The notes: generated by a model not told the origin, from the letters alone. DNA of 42,271 bases from Pseudomonas fluorescens (GCF_000968015.1 NZ_LACH01000038.1:1-42271); one strand, 5' to 3'. Positions 1 to 8,659 are shown, counted from the first letter of the stretch. Translations and numbers: made by a program.

Positions 1-89
1 GTTCGGCTGCGTAGCAGTCGTAAATCCTGCATCCACGATTAACCTGAAAGACCGAGGCGTTTGATTTTACGACTGCTACGCAGCCGAAC
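1..89. repeat. Intergenic inverted repeat (REP-like pair)
   Basis: Positions 1-24 and 66-89 are a perfect 24-bp inverted repeat around a 41-nt spacer; each arm contains GGCTGCGTAGCAGTCGTAAA or its complement. The left arm touches the window edge, so the element may extend further. The remaining gap to position 281 holds no convincing gene. It has a short AT-richer stretch around 210-245 that could include a promoter, but no clear -35/-10 pair was found. Confidence 0.85.
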
Positions 90-281
90 GCAGGCTCCGC
101 CAGCTGCTACAAAATTGTGTGAAGGCTGATCTGCGCGGCACTGGCAATCCGTAATTCGCGACTATCATGAAGGCTATGGAGCTTGGCGCTGCGACACCAC
201 ACCGCACGCCGCTTTTTTACTTATCGGCCCTGATCAGGCTAAATAGCCGCGCCTGATCGCCCACTCAACCGGATTTTTCCC

Positions 282-680
282 ATGTCCCGACAACGGCTCG
301 CATTTGCCTGGATCGCCTGCTTCGCAGTGCTGTTCAACATGCTTGCCATGCCGATGTCCGGAGCGATGGCACAGACAGCAAAATCGCCAGCCGAGCAGTT
401 GTTGTGGGGCAGTTTCTGCTCTGCCAGCGGCACGAAGATGGTGGCGATTTCCCTGGGTGATGTCGAACAGAAAACCCCGCAGAACGACGATCATTCCAAC
501 ATGCAGCATTGCTGGTGCTGTTCAGGTTCCGCGCCACTGGTGGCGCTGCCCGGGCATGTGCCGCAACTGTACTTCGCGCATTTCGAGGCCAATCGAAGCC
601 TGCCTCACGCCTCTCTCGATACACCGACACCGCGCCAGCAATGGCCGAGCCTTAACCCCCGCGCATCCCCTCTGGGGTGA
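282..680 (+). CDS. DUF2946 family protein, copper-locus associated
   Basis: A 132-aa protein. It starts with a basic segment and a hydrophobic stretch (about residues 7-30, ending near GAMAQ) that reads as a signal peptide or membrane anchor. A Cys-rich motif HCWCCSG lies near residues 77-83, with Cys46 upstream. This layout matches DUF2946, small exported proteins often found next to copper uptake genes; the biochemical role is unknown. It is followed 48 nt later by a PCu(A)C chaperone gene and then by a second DUF2946 gene, so a role in periplasmic copper handling is inferred. The ATG at 282 lacks a strong ribosome binding site, but no better start precedes the signal segment. Confidence 0.8.
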   Translation: MSRQRLAFAWIACFAVLFNMLAMPMSGAMAQTAKSPAEQLLWGSFCSASGTKMVAISLGDVEQKTPQNDDHSNMQHCWCCSGSAPLVALPGHVPQLYFAHFEANRSLPHASLDTPTPRQQWPSLNPRASPLG

Positions 681-728
681 TTCCTTCTCGCAATTGACCT
701 GCGTTTTGAATCGTTCTGGAGAACTGCC

Positions 729-1208
729 ATGTTGAACAAACTCATCGTCCTGGCCGTGTTGCTGCTGCCTGCCTGTTTTGCCAATGCCCACGAATACAAG
801 GCAGGGGAGCTGGAAATCGCTCATCCGTGGTCGCAAGAGTTGCCGCCCAACGCGCCAACGGTCGCGGCGTATTTCGTGATTCACAACAACGGTAAAACAG
901 CCGACCGACTGCTCAGCGTCGACTCGCCGATTGCAGGCGAAGCCCAGCTGCACGAGCATGTGATGCAGAACGATCTGATGAAAATGCAGCAGGTGCCGAG
1001 CGTCGACATTCCTGCCAGTGGCAACGTCACTTTTGCGCCGATGGCCTACCACGTGATGCTGGTAAATCTGAAAGACCGCAGCCTGTTGAGTGACGGCAAA
1101 CGCTTCCCGCTGACGATGCACTTCGAAAAGTCCGGTGACGTGACGGTCGACGTATCAGTGCAGAAGAAGCCGCCGGAAGGCATGCAGATGCACGCCCACG
1201 CCCAGTAA
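729..1208 (+). CDS. PCu(A)C-type periplasmic copper chaperone
   Basis: A 159-aa exported protein. Residues 1-20 form a classic signal peptide ending FANA, followed by HEYKAGELEI. The complete copper-binding signature H-x10-M-x21-H-x-M is present as His75, Met86, His108 and Met110. Family members bind Cu(I) in the periplasm and deliver it, for example to the CuA site of cytochrome oxidase. The C-terminus (MQMHAHAQ) adds further Met and His ligands. GGAGA at about 718-722 is a reasonable ribosome binding site. The neighbours are two DUF2946 genes and an OprC receptor, consistent with one copper acquisition unit. The family call is firm; the receiving partner is not known from sequence. Confidence 0.93.
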   Translation: MLNKLIVLAVLLLPACFANAHEYKAGELEIAHPWSQELPPNAPTVAAYFVIHNNGKTADRLLSVDSPIAGEAQLHEHVMQNDLMKMQQVPSVDIPASGNVTFAPMAYHVMLVNLKDRSLLSDGKRFPLTMHFEKSGDVTVDVSVQKKPPEGMQMHAHAQ

Positions 1209-1228
1209 GCGACTGAGCAAAAACGCCC

Positions 1229-1678
1229 ATGCGCCCGCTTAGCGCCAGGTCATCCGCACACCGTCGTCAGCCGTCAAGCCTGACGCGCGGTAGCTGTATC
1301 AGCCTGTTCGCCATGTTGATGATCTTTATCGGCCCGCTGATTTCTCAGTCGATGCCGATGGATCAACGCGCCTCCTCGATGACCATGAGCATGTCGATGG
1401 ACATGAGCATGGACATGTCGGCGACGGAGCACGCCGATCACGGCGCGCAACCCGCAGCCGAACACTGCCCGCCCAAAACCTCACATCACGCGCTCTGGGA
1501 AAAATGCGGCTATTGCAGCCTGCTGTTCAATTGCCCGGCGCTGACCGGCGGCCAGTCCTTCGTCGCATTCGACACGCCAACAGCCACCACCTTCACCACA
1601 CCCTCCCCTCGCCTGGGCCACGCCCGGCAAACCTTCTTCCCCGGCGCCCGCACCCGCGCCCCACCCATCGCCGCGTAA
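1229..1678 (+). CDS. DUF2946 family protein with Met/His-rich segment
   Basis: A 149-aa protein with a hydrophobic segment near residues 27-43 (LFAMLMIFIGPLIS), as in other DUF2946 members. This is followed by an unusual metal-ligand run, SSMTMSMSMDMSMDMSATEH, at about residues 50-69, and then by HADHG, EHCPPKTSHH and EKCGYC. Repeated MxM spacing resembles Cu(I)-binding Met motifs. It begins 20 nt after the PCu(A)C gene, so co-transcription is likely. The tail (after about residue 125) is Pro/Arg-rich and looks unstructured. The start lacks a strong ribosome binding site, but the reading frame and hydrophobic segment support it. Copper binding is an inference from composition and context. Confidence 0.8.
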   Translation: MRPLSARSSAHRRQPSSLTRGSCISLFAMLMIFIGPLISQSMPMDQRASSMTMSMSMDMSMDMSATEHADHGAQPAAEHCPPKTSHHALWEKCGYCSLLFNCPALTGGQSFVAFDTPTATTFTTPSPRLGHARQTFFPGARTRAPPIAA

Positions 1679-1725
1679 ACCCTCACATCCGATCTCACAC
1701 GGTTTAGAAGACAACCAAAGCAACC

Positions 1726-1846
1726 TGTGGGAACGAGCTTTGTGGCGAGGGGATTTATCCCCGTTGGGTCGCGAAGCGGCCCTAAAAAACGGGACTGCTG
1801 CGCAGTCCAACGGGGATAAATCCCCTCGCCACAAAGCTCGCTTCCA
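1726..1846. repeat. Long intergenic inverted repeat
   Basis: The outer arms (about 1726-1767 and 1805-1846) are near-perfect complements containing GGCGAGGGGATTTATCCCCG and its reverse. A smaller palindromic core near 1791-1802 (GACTGCTGCGCAGTCC) lies between them. This is a different sequence class from the GAGCAAGCTCGC repeats elsewhere. It sits between the second DUF2946 gene and the oprC-like gene and could form a very stable RNA hairpin. Confidence 0.85.
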
Positions 1847-1902
1847 CATGGATTGCGCAGGCTGCCGGCCGTGTCGTTTACGACTGTTCGATGGAAATTG
1901 TC

Positions 1903-4020
1903 ATGTCCAGGTTTTCTGCTGACACACGCTTGAGCACTGCCCAAGCTTCTTTTGCCCCGAACGAATCCAGCATTCGTTTCAGGCACGCCACCGCCTTCCT
2001 TTGCGGGGCAATGCTGACACCCATGGTGCTGGCCGATGAACACGCCGGGCACAGCGAAGAACTGAGCCCGACGGTGATCACCGCCATCGCGCCGAGTTCG
2101 CCACTGACCATTGTCACCAACCCCAAGGACCCGCGCCAACCGGTGCCGGCCAGCGACGGTGGCGACTACCTGAAAACCATTCCCGGCTTCGCCCTGGTGC
2201 GCAACGGCGGCACCAACGGCGATCCGGTATTGCGCGGCATGTTCGGCTCGCGGCTGAACATCCTCACCAACGGCGGCCAGTTGCTCGGCGCCTGCCCCGG
2301 CCGAATGGACGCACCGACCTCATATATCTCGCCGGAAACCTACGACAAACTCACCGTGATCAAAGGCCCGCAAACCGTGCTCTGGGGACCCGGCGCGTCG
2401 GCCGGGACCATCCTCTTCGACCGTGAGCCGGAAAGTTTCGGCGAACTCGGCACCCGGGTAAACGCCAGCGTATTGGCCGGTTCCAACGGCCGCTTCGACA
2501 AAGTGCTGGACGCTGCTGCCGGCGGGCCATTGGGTTACGTGCGAGTGATCGGCAACACCGCGCATGCCGACGACTACCAGGACGGTAACAACAACACCGT
2601 GCCGTCGCGCTATGACAAGTGGAATGGCGACGTCGCGGTGGGCTGGACCCCGGACGCCGACACCCTGCTGGAACTCACCGCCGGCAAGGGCGATGGCGAA
2701 GCGCGTTACGCCGGGCGCGGCATGGACGGCTCGCAGTTCAAGCGCGAAAGCCTGGGCCTGCGGTTCGAGGAGTCGAACATCGGCGATGTGCTGGACAAGG
2801 TCGAGGCCCAGATCTACTACAACTACGCCGACCACGTGATGGACAACTACACCCTGCGCACGCCGTCCGGCACTGGAATGATGGCCGGCCCGATGGCCTC
2901 AAACGTCGACCGTCGAACCCTCGGCGCACGGATCAAAGCCACCTGGCGCTGGGCCGATGTGCAGTTGATCAGTGGCATCGATGCGCAGACCAGCGAACAC
3001 CGCCAACGCAGCGCCATGGGCATCGACGTCTACAAGGAATTGCCACGCAACAAGGACGCCGACTTTCACAACTACGGCGTGTTCAGCGAATTGACCTGGT
3101 ACGCCGCCGACCGTGACCGGCTGATTACCGGTGCGCGCCTGGACCGCGCGTCGGCCAAGGATTTCCGGCAGACCACTGGCTCCGGGATGATGGCGCGCCC
3201 TAACCCGACCGCCGACGACACCCGTGCCGACACATTGCCGAGCGGCTTCGTCCGTTACGAGCATGACCTAGCTGACAGTCCGACCACGCTGTATGCCGGC
3301 CTCGGTCACACCCAGCGTTTCCCGGATTACTGGGAGCTGTTTTCACCCAAGTCCGGCCCCGCCGGCTCGGTGAATGCTTTCGATTCGATCAAGCCTGAAA
3401 AAACCACCCAGCTCGACTTCGGCCTGCAATACCAGACCGAAGACCTCGAAGCCTGGGCTTCGGGTTACGTCGGGCAGGTGCGCGACTACATCCTGTTCAA
3501 CTACACGCCAACAATGATGGGCATGACCTCGCAAGCACAGAACATCGACGCGCGAATCATGGGCGGCGAATTGGGTGCGGCCTACAAGCTGACCAGCAAA
3601 TGGAAAGCCGACGCGACCCTGGCCTACGCCTGGGGCAAGAACAGCAGCGACGGTAACGCACTGCCGCAGATGCCGCCGCTGGACGCACGTTTCGGCCTGA
3701 CCTACAGCGAAGACAACTGGAGTGCCGGGGCCTTGTGGCGGGTGGTCGCGGCACAAAACCGCATCGACCAGAACAAGGGCAACGTAGTCGGCAAGGACTT
3801 CGACAAGACCCCTGGGTTTGGCGTGTTCTCGCTCAACGGTGCGTACCGGATCGACAAGCACTGGAAGGTCAGCACTGGCGTCGACAACCTGTTCGGCAAG
3901 GCGTACGCCGAGCACCTGAACCTGGCCGGCAACGCCGGTTTCGGCTACCCGGCCAATGACCCGCAAGCCATCAAAGAACCGGGGCGAACGCTCTGGACCA
4001 GAGTGGACATGAGTTTCTAA
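1903..4020 (+). CDS. oprC: TonB-dependent copper receptor, OprC/NosA type
   Basis: About 705 aa from ATG 1903; an in-frame ATG at 1891 is possible, but only 1903 has a purine-rich stretch (GGAAA) upstream. A long basic leader precedes a signal segment near residues 31-46, ending at ADEHAGH. A plug domain (roughly residues 70-200: GGDYLKTIPGFALVRNGG, VLRGMFGSRLNIL, IKGPQTVLWGP) and a 22-strand-type barrel follow, with the terminal segment TRVDMSF ending in Phe. The CxxxM motif described for copper capture in P. aeruginosa OprC is present as CPGRM (Cys131 to Met135). Met-rich loops (GTGMMAGPM, GSGMMARP, PTMMGM) also fit copper. It imports copper across the outer membrane. Neighbouring PCu(A)C, DUF2946 and PepSY genes support the call. 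Confidence 0.93.
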   Translation: MSRFSADTRLSTAQASFAPNESSIRFRHATAFLCGAMLTPMVLADEHAGHSEELSPTVITAIAPSSPLTIVTNPKDPRQPVPASDGGDYLKTIPGFALVRNGGTNGDPVLRGMFGSRLNILTNGGQLLGACPGRMDAPTSYISPETYDKLTVIKGPQTVLWGPGASAGTILFDREPESFGELGTRVNASVLAGSNGRFDKVLDAAAGGPLGYVRVIGNTAHADDYQDGNNNTVPSRYDKWNGDVAVGWTPDADTLLELTAGKGDGEARYAGRGMDGSQFKRESLGLRFEESNIGDVLDKVEAQIYYNYADHVMDNYTLRTPSGTGMMAGPMASNVDRRTLGARIKATWRWADVQLISGIDAQTSEHRQRSAMGIDVYKELPRNKDADFHNYGVFSELTWYAADRDRLITGARLDRASAKDFRQTTGSGMMARPNPTADDTRADTLPSGFVRYEHDLADSPTTLYAGLGHTQRFPDYWELFSPKSGPAGSVNAFDSIKPEKTTQLDFGLQYQTEDLEAWASGYVGQVRDYILFNYTPTMMGMTSQAQNIDARIMGGELGAAYKLTSKWKADATLAYAWGKNSSDGNALPQMPPLDARFGLTYSEDNWSAGALWRVVAAQNRIDQNKGNVVGKDFDKTPGFGVFSLNGAYRIDKHWKVSTGVDNLFGKAYAEHLNLAGNAGFGYPANDPQAIKEPGRTLWTRVDMSF

Positions 4021-4032
4021 CAAGAAAAAGTC

Positions 4033-4127
4033 AAAAGATCGCAGGCTACGCCAGCTCCTACATTGGAACGCGTACCCCCTGTAGGAGCTGTGTAGGAGCT
4101 GTCGAGTGAAACGAGGCTGCGATCTTT
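4033..4127. repeat. Intergenic REP-type inverted repeat
   Basis: AAAGATCGCAG (from 4034) pairs with CTGCGATCTTT (to 4127). Internal copies of TGTAGGAGCTG appear in direct and inverted orientation, including a tandem duplication at 4080-4100. It belongs to the same class as the repeat before ureC (17294-17390). Confidence 0.8.
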
Positions 4128-4163
4128 CCAAGACAATTGAATCGCCAAAGCGGAGCACAACCG

Positions 4164-5543
4164 ATGAAACAGCCCAAACCGAATTTCTACAACCTGGCCT
4201 GGCGCTGGCATTTCTATGCCGGTCTGTTCGTCGCGCCTTTCATGGTGATGCTGGCCCTGACCGGCATCATTTACCTGTTCAAGCCGCAACTCGACCCGTT
4301 GATGTACGGCAGCCTGCTGAACGTCCCGGCCGGGCATCACAGCGTCCCGGCCGATGACCTGCTCAAGCGGGTGAAAGAGGCTTATCCACACGCCACGATC
4401 AAGCAGTATTTGCCACCGGTCAACGCTGAACGCAGCGCACAATTTGTCGTGCTCAATGGCGGTAACGAGCTCAACGTTTTCGTCGATCCCTACCACGCGG
4501 ACATCCTCGGCGAGCAAGACGCCAAGAAGAATCTGCAAGCCGTCGCGCGAGCGATTCACGGCGAATTGATGATCGGCACCGTCGGTGATCGACTGATCGA
4601 ACTGGCCGCCGGCTGGGGCGTCGTGTTGGTGGTCTCCGGCGTCTTTCTGTGGTGGCCGCGCGGTCAAGCGGCCGGCATCCTGTGGCCACGCTTGAACAGT
4701 CGCGGTCGAGTGCTTTGGCGTGACCTGCACGCGGTGACCGGGTTCTGGGGCGCGTCGTTGCTGCTGGTGATGCTGCTCAGCGGCATGACCTGGACCGGGT
4801 TCTGGGGCAAGCAATACGCCGAAGTGTGGAATGTCTTTCCGGCAGTGATGTGGGACGACGTTCCCAAGTCCGATGTCGAGGCGCGTACCCTCAACACCGC
4901 CACCCGCCAGACCGTGCCTTGGGCGATGGAAAACACACCGATGCCAATGTCCGGCGACCACGCCGAACACATGGCCCACGGTGGCGCGCAAGCGGGCCCC
5001 GCCGCGCCGACCATCAGCCTGCAGGACGTGCAGAACATCGCTGCGCAACGCCAGGTCGAACCGGGTTACAGCATCACCTTGCCGACCACGGCAACTGGCG
5101 TGTTCACCATCGCGGTGTTCGCCGACGACCCGCGCAACGACGCCACGCTGCATGTGGATCAGTACACCGGCGACGTCCTCGCCGACGTGCGCTACGCCCA
5201 ATACGGCACCGTCGCACGCGCGACGGAAATCGGCGTGATGCTGCACGAAGGCAAGATGTTCGGTGTGTTCAACCAGATCATCGTGCTGCTGATCTGCCTG
5301 ATGATTCTGCTCAGCGCCGTCAGTGGCGTGGTGATCTGGTGGAAGCGTCGCCCGCAAGGAAAATTCGGTGTCCCGCCGCTGCGCCACGACTTGCCGAAAT
5401 GGAAAACCGCGATGGTCATCATGTTCGGGCTGGCGGTGGCGTTTCCGTTGGTGGGCGCTTCGCTGGTGGTGGTGTGGCTGCTGGATCGGGTGCTGCTGTC
5501 GCGATTCAATCGGCAAACTGAATCGGCCTCACCTTCATCATGA
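4164..5543 (+). CDS. PepSY-associated TM helix domain protein
   Basis: About 459 aa. ATG 4164 (MKQPKPNFYNLAWRWHFYAG) is chosen over an upstream TTG at 4137 because GGAG at 4152-4155 is properly spaced. The WRWHFYAGLFVAPFMVMLAL opening, PepSY-like periplasmic segments, and membrane helices at about residues 15-40, 155-175, 195-215 and 375-395, plus a last one near 425-450, fit the family. A Met/His-rich periplasmic loop (MENTPMPMSGDHAEHMAHGG, residues about 254-273) could bind metal. Family members often accompany TonB-dependent metal receptors and may act in reduction or transfer of the metal at the inner membrane; the mechanism is not settled. Here it follows the copper receptor directly. 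The family call is firm; function is inferred. Confidence 0.88.
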   Translation: MKQPKPNFYNLAWRWHFYAGLFVAPFMVMLALTGIIYLFKPQLDPLMYGSLLNVPAGHHSVPADDLLKRVKEAYPHATIKQYLPPVNAERSAQFVVLNGGNELNVFVDPYHADILGEQDAKKNLQAVARAIHGELMIGTVGDRLIELAAGWGVVLVVSGVFLWWPRGQAAGILWPRLNSRGRVLWRDLHAVTGFWGASLLLVMLLSGMTWTGFWGKQYAEVWNVFPAVMWDDVPKSDVEARTLNTATRQTVPWAMENTPMPMSGDHAEHMAHGGAQAGPAAPTISLQDVQNIAAQRQVEPGYSITLPTTATGVFTIAVFADDPRNDATLHVDQYTGDVLADVRYAQYGTVARATEIGVMLHEGKMFGVFNQIIVLLICLMILLSAVSGVVIWWKRRPQGKFGVPPLRHDLPKWKTAMVIMFGLAVAFPLVGASLVVVWLLDRVLLSRFNRQTESASPSS

Positions 5544-5652
5544 AACAGGCGAGATGCGTGGTTTAGAGAGGCCTGTAGACTTCCCGCACTTATCTCGCGG
5601 TCATTTTTAGTGTTACTGTGTAACGCAAAATAACGTTCTGATCCAAAGGCCC

Positions 5653-5718
5653 CATCGCGAGCAAGCTCGCTCCCACAGGTATTGCGCTGTCCCTGTGGGA
5701 GCGAGCTTGCTCGCGATG
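5653..5718. repeat. REP doublet (GAGCAAGCTCGCTCCCACA class)
   Basis: Arms 5653-5679 and 5692-5718 are perfect 27-bp complements separated by 12 nt. The arms contain CGCGAGCAAGCTCGCTCCCA. It lies between the PepSY gene and the ABC importer operon and probably marks a boundary between transcription units. Confidence 0.92.
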
Positions 5719-5755
5719 AGGCCGTCAGCAACACCGACAATTTCAGAGTAAATGC

Positions 5756-6544
5756 ATGACCTCGCTGAACCTCACAAACCTCGCCTGGACACCTCTGGGC
5801 CACGGCCATTGCCATCACCAGTTCCAACTGCGTGATGCAACCTTGCACGTGTCCCCCGGTGAGTTCGTCGGTCTGATCGGCCCCAACGGCAGCGGCAAAA
5901 CCAGCCTGCTGCGTTGTGCCTGGCGTTTCAGCAAACCCGAGCGCGGCGAGGTCAGGCTCGACCACCACAACGTCTGGAAGCAATCCTCGCGCTGGTGCGC
6001 GCAACGCATCGCCGTGGTCCTGCAGGAATTCCCCGATGCCTTCGGCCTCACCGTCGACGAAGTCGTCGCCATGGGCCGCACACCGCACAAAGGTCTGTTC
6101 GACGGCGATACCCTGGAGGACAGAGAACTCGCAACCGAGGCCCTCGAGTCAGTCGGTCTGAAGGGCTTCGAGGATCATGCCTTCGCCACCCTCTCCGGCG
6201 GTGAAAAACAGCGCGTGATCCTCGCCCGTGCCCTGTCTCAGCAACCGCAAATGCTGATCCTCGACGAGCCGACCAATCACCTCGACCCGCGCTATCAGCT
6301 CGAACTGCTGCAACGGGTCAAACGCCTGAAGATCGGCACCCTGGCGAGCATCCATGACCTCAATCTGGCGGCGGCTTTCTGCGATCGGCTGTACGTGATC
6401 AATCACGGGCGCATCGTCGCCAGCGGCACACCCAAAGAAGTCCTGACCGCCCCACTGCTGCGCGACGTGTTCGGCGTCGAAGCGCTGATCGATGAACATC
6501 CTTTGCACGGCTACCCACGAATCACCTGGATAACCCAACCATGA
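5756..6544 (+). CDS. FecE/BtuD-type ABC importer ATP-binding protein
   Basis: A 262-aa ATPase with Walker A GPNGSGKTS at residues 42-50, signature LSGGEKQR near residue 145, Walker B MLILDEPTNHLD near residues 165-176, and a switch His in ASIHDLN. This is the FepC/BtuD/HemV branch that powers uptake of iron-siderophore, cobalamin or heme complexes. An odd His/Cys cluster, GHGHCHHQ, lies at residues 15-22, between the first strands. The stop overlaps the ATG of the binding-protein gene by 4 nt, indicating translational coupling. The ATG at 5756 has no strong ribosome binding site. The substrate cannot be read from the sequence; proximity to the copper locus is suggestive only. Confidence 0.92.
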   Translation: MTSLNLTNLAWTPLGHGHCHHQFQLRDATLHVSPGEFVGLIGPNGSGKTSLLRCAWRFSKPERGEVRLDHHNVWKQSSRWCAQRIAVVLQEFPDAFGLTVDEVVAMGRTPHKGLFDGDTLEDRELATEALESVGLKGFEDHAFATLSGGEKQRVILARALSQQPQMLILDEPTNHLDPRYQLELLQRVKRLKIGTLASIHDLNLAAAFCDRLYVINHGRIVASGTPKEVLTAPLLRDVFGVEALIDEHPLHGYPRITWITQP

Positions 6545-7488
6545 CTTTGCGTTCCCTGCTTTGCGCCGCTCTATTGCTGGGCAATGCCCAAGCATTTGCC
6601 CAGGCCACTCACTACCCGTTGACCGTGCAGAGCTGCAACCGCGAAGTGACCTTCAAGCAAGCGCCGAAACACGCGGTCAGCCACGACATCAACATGACCC
6701 AGATGATGCTCGCCCTCGGTCTGAAACCCAACATGGCCGGCTACAGCGGCGTAACTGGCTGGAAGTCGGTCACGCCCCAGATGCAGACCATCCTCGATGG
6801 CTTGCCGGAGTTGGCAGCCAAATACCCCTCGGTGGAAACCCTGCTCAACGCCAACGTTGATTTCTTCTTCGCCGGTTGGGATTACGGCATGCGCGTGGGC
6901 GGTGACCTGACGCCGCAAACGTTGCAGCCGCTGGGCATCAATGTCTACGAACTGACTGAGTCCTGCGCGTTCGTGATGAAGCGTCCGCCGGCCAGTCTGG
7001 AAGACACCTACAACGACCTGCGCAACCTCGGCAAAATCTTTGACGTGCAGGATCGCGCCAATGCCTTGATCGCCCAGATGCAGGCTCAAGTCACCGAGGT
7101 GCGCAAGGACCTGCCGGCAGACAAACCTCGCGTGTTCCTCTATGACAGCGGTGAAGACCGCGCCATGACCTCCGGCCGTCTCGGTATGCCGCAAGCGCTG
7201 ATCGACGCGGCTGGCGGGCGCAATATTCTGGATGACGTCGAAGCGAGTTGGACCCGAGTCAACTGGGAGAACGTGGTCGAGCGCAATCCGCAGGTGATCG
7301 TGATCGTCGACTACGGCGAAGTCACCGCCGAACAGAAAGAGCAATTTCTGCTCAACAACAAGGCGCTGCAATCGGTGGACGCGATCAAGAACCAGCGCTT
7401 CATCGTGATTCCGTATGTGCAGGCCACGCCGGGTATCGACAACGTGCTGGCGGTTGAAACCCTGGCCAAGGGTTTCCACGGCGAATGA
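6541..7488 (+). CDS. ABC importer periplasmic substrate-binding protein (FepB/BtuF type)
   Basis: A 315-aa exported protein with a signal peptide at residues 1-20 (SLLCAALLLGNAQAFAQ). Two lobes of the TroA/BtuF fold are suggested by the early strand HAVSHDINMTQMMLALGL and the later VNWENVVERNPQVIVIVDYG. Two Cys, in QSCNREV and TESCAFV, are positioned to form a disulfide. It would capture a chelated metal or cobalamin-like ligand and deliver it to the permease encoded just downstream, whose start overlaps this stop by 4 nt. Ligand identity is unknown. An early Met-rich helix (MTQMMLALGLKPNM) is notable given the copper genes upstream. Confidence 0.9.
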   Translation: MTLRSLLCAALLLGNAQAFAQATHYPLTVQSCNREVTFKQAPKHAVSHDINMTQMMLALGLKPNMAGYSGVTGWKSVTPQMQTILDGLPELAAKYPSVETLLNANVDFFFAGWDYGMRVGGDLTPQTLQPLGINVYELTESCAFVMKRPPASLEDTYNDLRNLGKIFDVQDRANALIAQMQAQVTEVRKDLPADKPRVFLYDSGEDRAMTSGRLGMPQALIDAAGGRNILDDVEASWTRVNWENVVERNPQVIVIVDYGEVTAEQKEQFLLNNKALQSVDAIKNQRFIVIPYVQATPGIDNVLAVETLAKGFHGE

Positions 7489-8495
7489 TCAATCGTCGCT
7501 ACGCCTTGTTGCTGGTGGCCCTCGGCGCGTTGTTGCTGGTGTCGTGCGTGGTGTCGCTGGGCTTTGGCCCGGCGCGGGTGCCGGTGGACGTTGTGTGGCG
7601 GATTTTGCTGCACAAGATTTTCGGTTTCGGCGTGCCGGACTGGGCCGCGGGGCAGGAACATATCGTCTGGCTGATCCGCGTTCCGCGCATGTTGCTTGGC
7701 GCGTTGGTGGGGGCCGGGTTGGCGCTGATCGGTGCGGTGTTGCAAGCGGTGACGCGCAATCCATTGGCCGACCCGCATTTGCTCGGAGTCACCTCCGGCG
7801 CGACACTCGGCGCCGTGATTGTGGTGCTGCATGTCGGTGAAATCGTCGGCTTGCTGACCTTGCCGATCGCGGCGTTTATCGGCGCGTTGCTGAGCATGCT
7901 GATCGTGCTGATGATCGCCAACCGCAACGGGCGGCTGGACAGTGATCGGCTGCTGTTGTGCGGCGTGGCGGTGTCGTTTGTGATGATGGCGATCGCCAAT
8001 CTGCTGCTGTTTCTCGGCGATCACCGCGTGAGTTCGGCGGTGATGTTCTGGATGCTTGGCGGGCTCGGGTTGGCGCGTTGGGAGTTGCTGGCGGTGCCGG
8101 CGGCCAGCGTGTTGCTCGGTTTGGTGTTGTTGCTGGGAATGGCCCGACCACTGAATGCGTTGATGGCGGGAGAACAGACGGCGGTGACCCTTGGGCTCAA
8201 TGCTCGCACCGTGCGGTTGCGGGTGTTTTTGATTGCCTCGCTGATGACCGGGGTGTTGGTGTCGATCAGTGGGTCTATCGGATTTGTCGGGCTGATGGTG
8301 CCGCACATTGCGCGGCGTTTGGTCGGGGCGGAGCATCGGCGATTGCTGCCAGTGTGCGTGTTGTTGGGCAGTGGATTTCTCGTCTGGGTCGACGTCGCCG
8401 CCCGCACCCTGATCGCCCCCGAAGACTTGCCCATCGGCGTCGCCACCGCGGCCATCGGTGGCTTGTTTTTCATCGGCCTGATGCGCCGCCGCTAG
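7485..8495 (+). CDS. FecCD-family ABC importer permease
   Basis: A 336-aa integral membrane protein with about ten hydrophobic helices. Family hallmarks are IRVPRMLLGALVGAGLALIG, AVTRNPLADPHLLGVTSGA, and the C-terminal coupling-helix region GFVGLMVPHIARRLVGAEHR. It forms the homodimeric channel for the ATPase and binding protein of the same operon. Overlap with the preceding gene (ATGA at 7485-7488) shows a three-gene coupled operon. The only gene following it on the same strand, urtA, has its own promoter. Confidence 0.93.
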   Translation: MINRRYALLLVALGALLLVSCVVSLGFGPARVPVDVVWRILLHKIFGFGVPDWAAGQEHIVWLIRVPRMLLGALVGAGLALIGAVLQAVTRNPLADPHLLGVTSGATLGAVIVVLHVGEIVGLLTLPIAAFIGALLSMLIVLMIANRNGRLDSDRLLLCGVAVSFVMMAIANLLLFLGDHRVSSAVMFWMLGGLGLARWELLAVPAASVLLGLVLLLGMARPLNALMAGEQTAVTLGLNARTVRLRVFLIASLMTGVLVSISGSIGFVGLMVPHIARRLVGAEHRRLLPVCVLLGSGFLVWVDVAARTLIAPEDLPIGVATAAIGGLFFIGLMRRR

Positions 8496-8517
8496 CCTCC
8501 AGTGGCCAACACTAAAC

Positions 8518-8625
8518 CCTGTGAGAGCGAGCTTGCTCGCGGTGGCGGCAGCACATCCAGCCTATCTGTGACTGAACCACCGCTATCGTCGGATCGCCGC
8601 CCGGAGCAAGCTCGCTCCCACAGGG
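8518..8625. repeat. Imperfect REP doublet
   Basis: CCCTGTGAGAGCGAGCTTGC at 8518 pairs imperfectly with GAGCAAGCTCGCTCCCACAG ending about 8624; the middle has diverged (CGGATCGCCGCCCG inserted). It occupies the first part of the 336-nt gap between the permease gene and urtA. The rest of that gap holds the sigma-54 promoter match and possible enhancer half-sites. Confidence 0.75.
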
Positions 8626-8659
8626 ATTTGTGGCCCTCCGCCCCGATGTGGCGCATCCT

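Noticed and set aside
4137..4163. Upstream TTG start for the PepSY protein.
   Set aside because: It lacks a ribosome binding site and adds nine polar residues; ATG 4164 has GGAG at the right distance.
5653..5718. Repeated inverted sequences considered as a CRISPR array.
   Set aside because: They are isolated pairs of complementary arms scattered between genes, not regularly spaced direct repeats, and there are no cas genes.
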